From the NCBI RefSeq assembly GCF_035944375.1, contig NZ_DASZBE010000031.1: a stretch of 64,000 nt of DNA. One strand, 5' to 3'. Numbering within the stretch: the first letter of the stretch is position 1; each line of letters starts with the position of its first letter. Origin of the DNA: Allobosea sp035944375 (GTDB lineage Bacteria; Pseudomonadota; Alphaproteobacteria; Rhizobiales; Beijerinckiaceae). The position numbers and the translations under genes are program-made. Positions 7,711 through 16,671 of the stretch are shown in pieces. The notes below the pieces were generated by a model that was not told where the DNA came from, did no database searches, and saw only the letters and a program-made list of their open reading frames with translations.

Positions 7711-9300
7711 ATGAACGTCTCCCACCTCACCGCTGCCCTTCTCTTCGGTTCCGTGCTGGTCGGCCCGGCCCATGCCGGCACCAGTCTCGTGATCGACGCC
7801 GCCAGCGGCGCGGTGCTTTCGTCGGAGAATGCCGGCCAACCCTGGCATCCGGCCTCGACGACGAAGATGATGACGGCCTATCTCGCGCTGAAGGCGGTGC
7901 GGGAGGGTCGCCTCGGCCTGGAGACAGCGATCCCGGCCTCCAAGCTGGCGGCGAGCCAGCCGCGGGTAAAGGTCTACATCAAGGCCGGTCAGGAGGTCAC
8001 GCTCGACAACGCCCTGCGGATCATGATGGTGAAGTCCGCCAACGACATCGCCTATGTGATCGCCGAGGGTGTCGGCGGCGATGTCGGTCGCTTCGTGGCG
8101 ATGATGAACGCGGAGGCCGCGCGGCTGGGCATGCGCGACAGCCATTTCGTCAATCCCAATGGGTGGCATCATCCCGACCAGCAGACCAGCGCACGCGACC
8201 TCGCTATCCTCGCCATGGCGCTGATGCGCGAGTTCCCGGATTACGCGGATTACTGGAACACGCCCGCCGTCCAGCTCGGCAAGCAGGTGCTGAACAACAC
8301 CAATGGGCTGGTGGGCCGCTATCCCGGCGTCGGTGGCATGAAGACAGGCTATGTCTGTGCTTCCGGTTTCAACGTGGTCGCCACCGCGAACCGGGGCGGG
8401 CGCACGCTGATCGCCGTGGTGCTCGGTGCGCTGTCGGGGGCGGAGCGGACCGTGAAGGCGGCGCAGCTCCTGGATGACGGTTTCGGCAAATGGGGCGGGG
8501 CGGGCTACACCGTCGCTTCGCTGCCCTCGCAGGGCGGCCGGGCGCAGAGCATCTGCGACGATGTCCGCCGCAAGGGCGGAGGAATTGCGTTGGCAGACGA
8601 TGCCGATTCCTCCGGGCCGGTCGCGGCCCAGGCGAGTGGCATCGGCGGCAATGCCGATGATGGCGGGCGCTTCGCCACCGCCTCGGCGCCGGCCTATGCC
8701 AACACCTCCTCGGTGCTGACGCGTCTGCCATCCGGCAGGGTCTCGCTCGGTCCCAGGGCCGAGGCCATTCCCGTTCCGGTCGCTTTCGGCCGCACGCCGG
8801 CCTCGGCCAATGCGCCGCTCGCCGCCAATGTCACCGGCGGCGGCGACAGCCGCGTCGCGCGCGGCGCGGCGCCGGTGATCGCGCCCTCGGCTCCGGTCGC
8901 GGCCGGATTGTTCAGTGCCCAGGGCAGCGGACTCTTCGCCGATCGCGGCCGCACGCCCTCGGCCAACGGCGCGATTCCGGGCGCAACCACGGCCTTCGCG
9001 CCGAGCGATCCCGAGGTGGCTCAGCCCTCGGGCACGGGCGGCCCGCTGCGGCTGCAGGGGGCCGTGCAGACCGGCGCGGCCGCGCCCGCCAGCCTGCGCG
9101 CCGGTGCCGCGTCCGGCATCAAGCCGTTGCCACGACCGCCGGCGAAGCCGCTTCTGGTCAAGCCGTCCGCCAAGGCCACGCCGACGACCGCCGCATCTAA
9201 GCCGGCCCAGGGCAAGCCCGCCCAGGCCGCCGCCAAGCCGCAGCCGGTGAAGCCCGCGGCGAAGCCGAAGGCCAAGACCAAGCCCAACGACGACGCCTGA
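7711..9300 (+). CDS. D-alanyl-D-alanine carboxypeptidase (DacA/DacC-like, peptidase S11) with long low-complexity tail
   Basis: A 529-residue periplasmic enzyme that trims the terminal D-Ala from peptidoglycan pentapeptides. All three penicilloyl-serine motifs are present: STTK at 49-52, SAN at 109-111 and KTG at 211-213. ATG 7711 gives a clean signal peptide (MNVSHLTAALLFGSVLVGPAHA, about 22 residues); the frame is open further upstream but those starts would bury it. The catalytic domain ends near residue 270. The last ~250 residues are rich in Ala, Pro, Gly and finally Lys-Pro repeats (PAKPLLVKP, AAKPQPVKPAAKPK), unlike the beta-rich C-domain and amphipathic anchor of E. coli DacA. The basic tail may bind the wall or membrane. 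Confidence 0.92.
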   Translation: MNVSHLTAALLFGSVLVGPAHAGTSLVIDAASGAVLSSENAGQPWHPASTTKMMTAYLALKAVREGRLGLETAIPASKLAASQPRVKVYIKAGQEVTLDNALRIMMVKSANDIAYVIAEGVGGDVGRFVAMMNAEAARLGMRDSHFVNPNGWHHPDQQTSARDLAILAMALMREFPDYADYWNTPAVQLGKQVLNNTNGLVGRYPGVGGMKTGYVCASGFNVVATANRGGRTLIAVVLGALSGAERTVKAAQLLDDGFGKWGGAGYTVASLPSQGGRAQSICDDVRRKGGGIALADDADSSGPVAAQASGIGGNADDGGRFATASAPAYANTSSVLTRLPSGRVSLGPRAEAIPVPVAFGRTPASANAPLAANVTGGGDSRVARGAAPVIAPSAPVAAGLFSAQGSGLFADRGRTPSANGAIPGATTAFAPSDPEVAQPSGTGGPLRLQGAVQTGAAAPASLRAGAASGIKPLPRPPAKPLLVKPSAKATPTTAASKPAQGKPAQAAAKPQPVKPAAKPKAKTKPNDDA

Positions 9301-9310
9301 GCATGACGTC

Positions 9311-10213
9311 TTGCTAGCCGACCCGGCTCAGACCGCCCGGCGGCAGGGCATGATCATGGCTCTGGCTTCGGCCGCGGCCTATGGCACCAACATCGTCAGC
9401 GCGCAGATCGCCGGCCAGGCCGGTCTTAGCGGGCCGCTGCTGGTCTTCTACCGCGTCTTCATCATGCTCGCGCTGGTGGGTCTGGCACTGCTGATCTGGC
9501 GCTCCTCGCTCGCCGTCCCGCGCTCCGAGCGGCGAGCATTGCTGCTCTTCGGGGTGATGAGCGCGCTGGTCGGCTCGGCCTATCTCTCTTCCGTCGCCTT
9601 CCTGCCGGTGACGGTCGCGGCCGTGGTGTTCTTCACCTATCCGGTGCTGATCGTGCTGGCCGAGCCCTTGGTGACGCGCATCCCCTTCCGGCCGGAGCGC
9701 CTGCTCGCGGCGCTGGCCGCCTTCGTCGGCGTCGCGCTGGTGGTGGGGCCTGATTTCCATGGGCTCGATCCGCGCGGCCTCGTCCTGGCGCTGCTCGCCA
9801 GCCTCGGCGCCGCCACGCAGTTCTTCGCCGGAGCCGCCCTGCCGCGAACCCCGCTGACGGCCCGGCTGTTCTGGTCGCATGTGCTGATCCTGCCGGTGAC
9901 GGCGCTGATCCTCGTCGTCACCGGCGGCTTCCAGTCGCCAGCCGCCTTCGCGCTGGCGCCGCTGGCCGCGGCGGTCACGATCGGCGGGTATCTCATCGGC
10001 TTCCTGCTGCAGGTGGCGGCGATGACGCGGATTTCGCCCGGGGCGGCCGGTCTGGCCTTCTGTGCCGAGCCGGTCTGCGCGGTGCTGATCGCCGCGGTGG
10101 TGCTCGGCGAGCGGCTGGGGCCGCTGCAATATCTCGGCTGCACCCTTGTGGTCGTCACGCTCGTCATTAATGTAACATTAGAACAAATGCGGCGCCCGAC
10201 AGCGCCGGCCTGA
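9311..10213 (+). CDS. DMT-superfamily transporter (EamA type)
   Basis: A 300-residue, ten-segment EamA membrane protein. The frame opens at TTG 9311, 10 bp after the carboxypeptidase stop; ATG 9350 (MIMALASAAAYGTN), with GGCAGGG just ahead, is an equally likely start. PVTVAAVVFFTYPVLIVLAEP and PGAAGLAFCAEPVCAVLIA are the two repeat-closing signatures. Its last codons (VINVTLEQM) use AT-rich triplets unlike the rest of the gene because a Zur-like palindrome that probably serves the downstream CobW gene is embedded there. The substrate is unknown. Confidence 0.87.
   Translation: MLADPAQTARRQGMIMALASAAAYGTNIVSAQIAGQAGLSGPLLVFYRVFIMLALVGLALLIWRSSLAVPRSERRALLLFGVMSALVGSAYLSSVAFLPVTVAAVVFFTYPVLIVLAEPLVTRIPFRPERLLAALAAFVGVALVVGPDFHGLDPRGLVLALLASLGAATQFFAGAALPRTPLTARLFWSHVLILPVTALILVVTGGFQSPAAFALAPLAAAVTIGGYLIGFLLQVAAMTRISPGAAGLAFCAEPVCAVLIAAVVLGERLGPLQYLGCTLVVVTLVINVTLEQMRRPTAPA
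10168..10180. promoter_or_regulatory. Zur-like palindrome upstream of the CobW GTPase gene
   Basis: TAATGTAACATTA is a perfect 13-bp palindrome (TAATGT-A-ACATTA). It lies in the 3' end of the preceding transporter gene, 63 bp before the CobW ATG. It closely resembles the alphaproteobacterial Zur consensus, which centres on ATGTTATAACAT-type repeats. The surrounding codons (ATT AAT GTA ACA TTA GAA) are strikingly AT-rich for this genome, which supports selection on the DNA rather than the protein. The downstream gene is the kind of zinc-metallochaperone gene Zur usually represses. Binding is inferred. Confidence 0.55.
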
Positions 10214-10243
10214 AACCCTGCCTCCGAGGCGAGTGCCGTCGTC

Positions 10244-11389
10244 ATGTCCCTTTCGCAAGCCCGCCCCGAGCCGCTGCCGCTGACCCTGCTCACCGGGTTC
10301 CTGGGCGCGGGCAAGACCACCCTGCTCAACCGCCTGCTGAAGGACCCCGCGCTCGCGCAGACCGTCGTGATCGTCAACGAGTTCGGCGAGATCGGTCTCG
10401 ACCATCTGCTGATCCAGGGCGTCGAGGACGGCATGATCCTGCTCGATTCCGGCTGCCTGTGCTGCACGATCCGCGACGATCTGATCGTGACGATGGAGGA
10501 TTTGCTGCGGCGGCGCGACAATGGCCGCATCAGCCCGTTCAGCCGTGTCGTGATCGAGACCACGGGGCTTGCCGACCCCGCGCCGATCTTGAACGTGCTG
10601 ATCAATCACCCCTATCTCGCGATGCGCTTTCGGCTCGACGGCGTGGTGACGCTGGTCGATGCCGTCAACGGCATGGCGACGCTGGACGCGCATGAGGAGG
10701 CGCGCAAGCAGGTCGTCGCGGCCGACCGCCTCGTGCTGACCAAGGCGGATCTGGTGGACGGCCCCGCGGCGCTGGCGCCGCTGCGGCAGCGCCTGGCGCT
10801 GCTCAACCCCGGCGTCGCCGTGCTCGGCCCGCAGGCCGCGGCCAGTTCGCTCTTCGGCGCCGGCCTTTACGATCTGGCGCAGCGCCCGGCCGAGATCGGC
10901 CAGTGGCTGGCGCGCGAGACCCTGCCGGGCGAGCGGCCGCAGCACGCTCTCGACCATGGCGACCACCATCATGGGCATCATCACGACCATGGGCACGACC
11001 ATGGCCATCACGATCACGGCCACCATCACCACGACGTCAACCGCCACGACGCCAGCATCCGCGCCTTCGCCCTGACGGCCGACCGGCCGATCCAGCAGGC
11101 CACGGTCGATCTGTTCTGGACGCTGCTGCGCTCGGTCCATGGGCCGAAGCTCCTGCGCATGAAGGGGCTGGTGCAGGTCGCCGAGCACCCCGACCAGCCG
11201 CTGCTGCTGCATGCCGTCCAGCAGATCCTGCATCCCCCGGTGATCCTTGAGGCCTGGCCCGACGGCGACCGGCGTTCGCGCCTCGTGCTGATCGTCAAGG
11301 ACATCGAGGAGAGCGTGGTGCAGCGGCTCTGGGCCGCCTTCCTCGGCCAGGCGGGGCAGGCGCAGACGGCGGCCGGCGGCGGCGCCTGA
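10244..11389 (+). CDS. CobW/COG0523-family GTPase, probable zinc metallochaperone
   Basis: A 381-residue G3E P-loop GTPase. The P-loop GFLGAGKTT is at 18-26, the metal-binding GCLCC at 70-74, and the base-recognition LTKADLV near 166-172. A very His-rich linker lies at about 234-268, with runs such as HHHGHHHDHGHDHGHHDHGH, followed by the CobW C-terminal domain. The His-rich insert, a Zur-like palindrome upstream and the absence of cobalamin genes nearby favour the zinc-allocating branch (ZigA/YeiR/ZNG1 type) over CobW proper. Such proteins use GTP hydrolysis to deliver zinc to client enzymes when zinc is scarce. The client is not evident. Confidence 0.9.
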   Translation: MSLSQARPEPLPLTLLTGFLGAGKTTLLNRLLKDPALAQTVVIVNEFGEIGLDHLLIQGVEDGMILLDSGCLCCTIRDDLIVTMEDLLRRRDNGRISPFSRVVIETTGLADPAPILNVLINHPYLAMRFRLDGVVTLVDAVNGMATLDAHEEARKQVVAADRLVLTKADLVDGPAALAPLRQRLALLNPGVAVLGPQAAASSLFGAGLYDLAQRPAEIGQWLARETLPGERPQHALDHGDHHHGHHHDHGHDHGHHDHGHHHHDVNRHDASIRAFALTADRPIQQATVDLFWTLLRSVHGPKLLRMKGLVQVAEHPDQPLLLHAVQQILHPPVILEAWPDGDRRSRLVLIVKDIEESVVQRLWAAFLGQAGQAQTAAGGGA

Positions 11390-11511
11390 ACCCGCGGGCC
11401 GCGGCCCCGATCTTGAAACGAATCTCCCGATCGGTCGCGGCCGAGGCTGAAACTTGCCGTTTCGGCACAGCCTCGGCCCAGATCGACCCAGCACGGCGGA
11501 GGCAGGATCGC

Positions 11512-12675
11512 ATGGATCGGGTCATGGCCTTGAAAGGCTCGCCCTCGATGGGCGCGGAGAGCCGGGCGGCGTCGGTGGCGCCGCACCAGCCGGAGCAGCC
11601 TGTCGTCCTCGAAGTGCGGCCGCTCGGGGCCTGCGGCGAGATTGCGGGCGCCTGGGCCCATCTGGCCGGACGCGCGCTCGAACCCAACCCGTTCTTCGAG
11701 CCGGGTTTCCTGCTCGCCGCCGCACAGCATCTCGTCGCTTTCCGGGAGGTCATGGTGCTGCTCGCCTGGCAGGGTACCGAGGATAGGCCGCAGCGGCGCC
11801 TGCTCGGCTTCGTCCCCGTCTTTCCCCGGCACGGCTTCTTCCTGCCGGATACGCTGATCGGCCTCAGCGACCGGCGCATCGCCCATGGCGCACCGCTGCT
11901 CGACCGGCAGAGCGCAGGCGCCGTCATCGAGGCCCTCGTCGCGCCGCGCCGGCAGCGCCTGCTCGATGGGCGTGGGCTCCTGCTGCGGGCGATCGAACGC
12001 GATGGGCCCCTGGCCGCGACCTTGCGCGAACTGGCCGAGACCGGCCGCCTCGGCGTCTCGTCGCTGCCCGCAGCCCCGCCCGCTCCGGCGCAGCCCCGCT
12101 CCGCCGCCTCGCTGGCGGCGCCGAAGGGCACGGGCGGGCTGAAGCTCGTCGAATCGCGCTCGCAGGCCGCCCTGCGCGATGCGGTCGAGATCATCCTGGC
12201 GATGGAGGCGTCCGGGCCGCGCGGCCGGAGCGGTGCCGCGACGCTGCACGACACGCGCGAGGTCGGGTTCCTGAGGGCCATGACCCGCGGCCTCGCGCGC
12301 GACCGGCAATTGCGGGTCGGGCTGCTGATGCAGGAGGAGGCGCCCGTCGCGGGCGCGATCGTGATCGGCCGGGGCGCGCGGAGCTGGCTCTATCTCGGCG
12401 TCGAGGATGAGGCGATGGCCGGGCGCGAGCCGCTGCGGGAGCTGCTCGCGGCGATGCGCAGGGGGACGCCGGCCCGCCGCATCCTTCTGCCGGCAGGCCT
12501 GTCCGCCGATGAGGACGGCCTTCAGACGCTTAGCGACGTCTCGCTATCGGCCTCCAGCGCGGCCGCGCCGCGCGACCTCGCCGGCCGCGCGCGGGACGCG
12601 ATCCGGCGCTCGCTGACGCGGCTTCCGCTGATGGGGCGTTCCGGGGTCAAGCCTCCGCGCGAAGGAGCCGCCTGA
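11512..12675 (+). CDS. GNAT-fold acyltransferase of the BioF2/CelD type
   Basis: A 387-residue protein. ATG 11512 is preferred because GGAGG (11498-11502) lies at good spacing; a TTG at 11413 is also in frame. It begins MDRVMALKGSP and soon reads VVLEVRPLGACGEIAGAWAHL and EPNPFFEPGFLLAAAQHL. That is the signature of the acetyltransferase_6 / CelD family, found in exopolysaccharide, cellulose and lipid modification and structurally related to FemX. The C-terminal half (GLLMQEEAPVAGAIVIGRG...YLGVEDE) matches the second GNAT subdomain. The acceptor is unknown. It ends convergently, overlapping the following minus-strand ligase by 29 bp. Confidence 0.65.
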   Translation: MDRVMALKGSPSMGAESRAASVAPHQPEQPVVLEVRPLGACGEIAGAWAHLAGRALEPNPFFEPGFLLAAAQHLVAFREVMVLLAWQGTEDRPQRRLLGFVPVFPRHGFFLPDTLIGLSDRRIAHGAPLLDRQSAGAVIEALVAPRRQRLLDGRGLLLRAIERDGPLAATLRELAETGRLGVSSLPAAPPAPAQPRSAASLAAPKGTGGLKLVESRSQAALRDAVEIILAMEASGPRGRSGAATLHDTREVGFLRAMTRGLARDRQLRVGLLMQEEAPVAGAIVIGRGARSWLYLGVEDEAMAGREPLRELLAAMRRGTPARRILLPAGLSADEDGLQTLSDVSLSASSAAAPRDLAGRARDAIRRSLTRLPLMGRSGVKPPREGAA

Positions 12676-14266
12676 CGATCTTGCCGGTGGTCGTCATCGG
12701 CAATTCGTCGCGAAAGGCGATCTCCCGTGGATACTCATGGGCCGACAGCCTGCGCCGGACGAAATCCTGTAGCTCGGCCGCGAGTTCGGGCGTGCCGCGC
12801 AGGCCCTCCCGGAGCACGACGAAGGCCTTGACGATCTCGGTGCGCAGCGGGTCGGGCTTGCCGACGACGGCGGCGAGTGCCACCGCATCATGCCGCAGCA
12901 GGCAATCCTCGATCTCGCCCGGGCCGATGCGATAGCCCGACGAGGTGATGACGTCGTCGTCGCGGCCGACGAAGCGGACATAGCCATCGGCGTCCTGCAC
13001 TGCCTGATCGCCGGTCTTCATCCAGTCGCCGACGAACTTGGCCTGCGTCGCCGCCTCATTGTTCCAATAGCCCAGGAACATGACCGGGTCTGGCCGGCGC
13101 ACTGCGATCTCGCCCTGCTCGTCGGGCGCGCAGACCGACCCGTCGGGCCGGATGATCGCGACCTCGTGGCCGGGAACCGCCTTGCCGATGCAGCCGGGAC
13201 GGCTGACGCCGATGGCGGCACAGGAGGCCAGCACGAGGTTGCACTCGGTCTGGCCATAGGCCTCGTTGATGGTCAGCCCCAGCGCCTCATGGCCCCAGGC
13301 CAGGGTCTCCGCGCCGAGCGCCTCGCCGGCGGCCGCGACCGTGCGCAGCCGCAATGCGAAACGCTCGCGCGGGCGCTCGACGCTGCGCAGCATCCGCAGC
13401 GCCGTCGGCGGCACGAAGGCGTTGCGGATGCCGAGATCAGCCATCAGGCGGAAAGCCTCCTCCGGCTCGAAGCGCGTCACCGGCCGCGCCACGACCGCGA
13501 CGCCGAAATGCAGCGCCGGGAGCAGCATGTTGAGCAGGCCGCCGGCCCAGGCCCAGTCGGCCGGCGTCCAGGCGAGATCGCCTTGCTCCGGCAGGAATTC
13601 ATGCGGCATCTGCACGCCCGGCAGATGGCCGGCGAGGACGCGGTGGCCATGCAGCGCGCCCTTGGGATTGCCGGTGGTGCCGGAGGTGTAGATCATCAGG
13701 GCCGGATCGTCCGGGCCGGTCGCCGCGACCATGCCGTCTGGTCGGGCGTCTGCCAGCAGAGTGCTCCAGTCGAGCGCATCGCCATCGGCGCCGTCCGTCG
13801 AGACGGTCAGCGAAAGCTCCGGCAGCGGCTGTGCGATCTGGCGGACCTTGGCGAGCCCCGGCGCGTCGGTGACGAGGACCTTCGCGCCGGAATCCAGCAG
13901 CCGGTAGGCCAGGGCATCGACCCCGAACAGGGCGGCCAAAGGCACGGCAATGGCGCCCAATTTATAGGCAGCCAGATGCGCGGTCAGGACGCAGCGGCCC
14001 TGCGGCAGGAGGATCGCGATGCGGTCGCCGGCCTGCACGCCGCGCCGGCGCAGCCCGTCCGCCAGCCGGTCGGACGCTTCGCGCAATGCGCCGAAACTGA
14101 CCGGCGTGACCCGCCAGTCTCGGGAAACCTCGATGATCGCCGTGCGGCCAGGGTCCAGCGCTGCCCAGCGGTCGCAGACCTCGGTCGCGATGTTGTAGCG
14201 GGACGGGATCTGCCAGCCGAAAGCGCGGCGCAGCGCCTGATGGTCGCGAAGGTCGGGAAGGATCAA
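12647..14266 (-). CDS. AMP-dependent acyl-CoA synthetase/ligase (acetyl-CoA synthetase-like)
   Basis: A 539-residue adenylate-forming enzyme. The P-loop-like motif IYTSGTTGNPKG lies near residues 191-203, INEAYGQTECN is the A5 motif, and GDWMKTGDQAVQDADGYVRFVGRDDD is the A7/A8 hinge. The C-terminal catalytic lysine is in MTTTGKIVRR. The LTTHLAAYKLGAIAVPL-like stretch and overall length fit the medium-chain acyl-CoA synthetase / AcsA-like branch. It activates a carboxylate to an acyl-CoA using ATP; chain length cannot be read from sequence. It stands alone on the minus strand. Confidence 0.88.
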   Translation of the reverse strand: MILPDLRDHQALRRAFGWQIPSRYNIATEVCDRWAALDPGRTAIIEVSRDWRVTPVSFGALREASDRLADGLRRRGVQAGDRIAILLPQGRCVLTAHLAAYKLGAIAVPLAALFGVDALAYRLLDSGAKVLVTDAPGLAKVRQIAQPLPELSLTVSTDGADGDALDWSTLLADARPDGMVAATGPDDPALMIYTSGTTGNPKGALHGHRVLAGHLPGVQMPHEFLPEQGDLAWTPADWAWAGGLLNMLLPALHFGVAVVARPVTRFEPEEAFRLMADLGIRNAFVPPTALRMLRSVERPRERFALRLRTVAAAGEALGAETLAWGHEALGLTINEAYGQTECNLVLASCAAIGVSRPGCIGKAVPGHEVAIIRPDGSVCAPDEQGEIAVRRPDPVMFLGYWNNEAATQAKFVGDWMKTGDQAVQDADGYVRFVGRDDDVITSSGYRIGPGEIEDCLLRHDAVALAAVVGKPDPLRTEIVKAFVVLREGLRGTPELAAELQDFVRRRLSAHEYPREIAFRDELPMTTTGKIVRRLLRAEA

Positions 14267-14416
14267 GGCTGTGGTCCGGGGGAAGGCGCCAAAATAGGCA
14301 GGAAGCGCGGCGTTGTCACCGTCAGCGAGCGCGAGGCTGCCTCGCCATCCGTGCAGGGTCGTGGCAGGCTGCGAGGTGAAGAGTGGCCGGGCTGCCCGGC
14401 GCTACGAGGCCGATCA

Positions 14417-14557
14417 ATGCAGGATGCCGCCGCTTTCCTGGCCATCACGGCCGCTCTGCTGATTGTCGTCATCGCGATGGTTCGCCGTAGCGCGGCCTCG
14501 GGGGAGGCCTCGACGAGCGATGATAGCGGCGGGGATGGTGGTGGCGGAGGTGACTGA
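14417..14557 (+). CDS. Small single-pass membrane protein with Gly/Asp-rich tail (46 aa)
   Basis: ATG 14417 opens a 46-residue frame. Residues 4-22 (AAAFLAITAALLIVVIAMV) form one clear transmembrane helix, followed by a basic pair (RR) that predicts the C-terminus inside. The remainder is Ser/Asp/Gly-rich, ending SGGDGGGGGD. The hydrophobic-helix-plus-polyglycine pattern is too ordered for a chance frame, and short proteins of this build occur in Rhizobiales without known function. It sits between two minus-strand genes, so it has its own transcription unit. No strong ribosome-binding site is seen, which lowers confidence. Confidence 0.55.
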   Translation: MQDAAAFLAITAALLIVVIAMVRRSAASGEASTSDDSGGDGGGGGD

Positions 14558-14571
14558 GCGATGCGGCACGG

Positions 14572-16563
14572 TCAGGGGCGGTCCTTGGCCGCGAGTCCCG
14601 CGACATCGGCGATGATGCCGTCGAGCTCGAAGTTCTTCGGCGTATAGACCGCGGCGACGCCCATGTTGCGCAGCGCGTTCTCGTCCTCGGGCGGGATGAT
14701 GCCGCCGACGACGACGGGCACGTTCATGCCGGCGACACGCAGCCGGGCGGTCACGTCGCGCACCAGCGGCAGATGCGAGCCCGAGAGGATCGACAGCCCA
14801 ATGATGTCGGCCTGCGTCTCCTGCGCCTGCGCCACGATCTCCTCCGGCGTCTGGCGGATGCCGCCATAGCTCACCGCCATGCCGGCGTCGCGGGCGCGCA
14901 CCGCGATCTGCTCGGCGCCGTTGGAGTGGCCATCGAGGCCGGGCTTGCCGACGAGGAAGCGCGGCGTGCGGCCGAGCTTCTCGGTGGCGCGGGCGACCGC
15001 GGCCTTGACGGTGGCGAGTCCCTCATTGCTGCCCAGCTTGCTCGTGTCGACACCGGTGGGGGCGCGGTACTCGCCGAAGATCTCGCGCAGGGTCTGCGCC
15101 CATTCGCCGGTGGTGACGCCGGCCTTGGCGCAGGCGATCGAGGCCGGCATGACGTTGCGCCCCTCCTTCGCCGCGGACGAGAGCTCGCCGAGCGCCGCCT
15201 GTGCGGCGCTGGCGTCGCGGGCGGAGCGCCAGGCCTTGAGCCGGCCGATCGCCTCCAGCTCGACGGAATCGGGCACCGTCACGACGCTGCCCTCGCCGGC
15301 CGAGAGGGGGGACGGCTCGCTGCTGGTGAACTTGTTGACGCCGATGACGATCTGCTCGCCGCGCTCGATCGCCTCGATACGGCGCGCGCCGTTCTCGACC
15401 AGGGCCTGTTTCATGTAGCCGGTCTCGATGGCGGCGAGCGCCCCGCCCATGGCGTCGATCGTCGCGAGTTCGGCCAGCGCCGCCGCCTTGAGGTCGGCCA
15501 CCTTGGCGTCGATGACGGTCGAGCCGTCGAAGATATCGCCGAATTCGAGCAGGTCGGTCTCATAGGCCAGCACCTGCTGCATGCGCAGCGACCATTGCTG
15601 GTCGAAGGGACGCGGCAGGCCGAGCGCCTCATTCCAGGCCGGGAGCTGCACGGCGCGCGCGCGCGCCTTCTTCGAGAGCGTCACCGCCAGCATCTCGATC
15701 AGGATGCGGTAGACGTTGTTCTCGGGCTGCGGCTCGGTGAGCCCCAGCGAATTCACCTGCACGCCATAGCGAAAGCGGCGCATCGCTTCATCCGCGACGC
15801 CATAGCGGCCAAGCGTGATCTCGTCCCACAGCTCGACGAATGCCCGCATCTTGCAGAGCTCGGTGACGAAGCGCATCCCGGCATTGACGAAGAAGGAGAT
15901 GCGGCCGACGAGCTCGGGAAACTCCGCCGCCGAGACCTCGGGCCTGGCCCGGATCGAGTCAAGAAGCGCGATCGCGGTCGCCAGCGCGAAGGAGAGCTCC
16001 TGCACCGGCGAGGCGCCGGCTTCCTGCAGATGGTAGGAGCAGACATTCGTCGGGTTCCATTTCGGCATCTCGCGGGCCGTGAACACGACGATGTCGGTGG
16101 TCAGCCGCATCGAGGGGCGCGGCGGGAAGACGTAAGTTCCGCGCGAGAGGTATTCCTTGACGACGTCGTTCTGCGTCGTGCCCTGCAGCGCCTTGCGGTC
16201 CGCCCCCTGCTCGTCGGCCACCGCGATGTAGAGCGAGAGCAGCCAGGCCGCCGTCGCGTTGATCGTCATCGAGGTGTTCATCTGCGCCAGCGGAATCTGG
16301 TCGAACAGCGCCCGCATGTCACCGAGATGGCTCACGGGCACACCGACCTTGCCGACCTCGCCGCGCGCCAGGACATGGTCGGGGTCGTAGCCGGTCTGGG
16401 TCGGCAGGTCGAAGGCGACCGAGAGGCCTGTCTGCCCCTTGGCGAGGTTGTTGCGGTAGAGCCGGTTCGATTCCGCCGCGTCGGAATGGCCGGCATAGGT
16501 ACGGAAGATCCAGGGCTTGTCGCGCTGCGGGGCCCGGCCCGCGGCGGGGTCGATCGCGTTCAT
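14572..16563 (-). CDS. ecm: Ethylmalonyl-CoA mutase (MeaA/Ecm), coenzyme-B12 dependent
   Basis: A 663-residue single-chain mutase. The N-terminal TIM-barrel domain starts KPWIFRTYAGHSDAAESNRL, with GLSVAFDLPTQTGYDPDH; the C-terminal cobalamin-binding domain carries the base-off DGHSNG signature (DxHxxG) near 544-549 and later VVVGGIIPPEDE. Length and the RTYAGHSDA / GTTQNDVVKEYLSRGTYVFPP signatures match MeaA rather than methylmalonyl-CoA mutase. It converts (2R)-ethylmalonyl-CoA to (2S)-methylsuccinyl-CoA in the ethylmalonyl-CoA pathway for acetyl-CoA assimilation, used by alphaproteobacteria that lack isocitrate lyase. The other pathway genes are not in the window. Confidence 0.95.
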   Translation of the reverse strand: MNAIDPAAGRAPQRDKPWIFRTYAGHSDAAESNRLYRNNLAKGQTGLSVAFDLPTQTGYDPDHVLARGEVGKVGVPVSHLGDMRALFDQIPLAQMNTSMTINATAAWLLSLYIAVADEQGADRKALQGTTQNDVVKEYLSRGTYVFPPRPSMRLTTDIVVFTAREMPKWNPTNVCSYHLQEAGASPVQELSFALATAIALLDSIRARPEVSAAEFPELVGRISFFVNAGMRFVTELCKMRAFVELWDEITLGRYGVADEAMRRFRYGVQVNSLGLTEPQPENNVYRILIEMLAVTLSKKARARAVQLPAWNEALGLPRPFDQQWSLRMQQVLAYETDLLEFGDIFDGSTVIDAKVADLKAAALAELATIDAMGGALAAIETGYMKQALVENGARRIEAIERGEQIVIGVNKFTSSEPSPLSAGEGSVVTVPDSVELEAIGRLKAWRSARDASAAQAALGELSSAAKEGRNVMPASIACAKAGVTTGEWAQTLREIFGEYRAPTGVDTSKLGSNEGLATVKAAVARATEKLGRTPRFLVGKPGLDGHSNGAEQIAVRARDAGMAVSYGGIRQTPEEIVAQAQETQADIIGLSILSGSHLPLVRDVTARLRVAGMNVPVVVGGIIPPEDENALRNMGVAAVYTPKNFELDGIIADVAGLAAKDRP

Positions 16564-16671
16564 GCCGTTCCACCCTCTTTTCAGAGCAATCTCAATGTTG
16601 CACTGCGGCGAGAATAACGCCAGAGGGGCGGCGAAGTCGCTTGCGACCTTCGGATGAGCGCGAACGACGGC

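Noticed and set aside
10970..11035. Tandem DNA repeat in the CobW gene
   Set aside because: The CACCAT-like repetition is the codon pattern of the His-rich linker, not an independent repeat or CRISPR.
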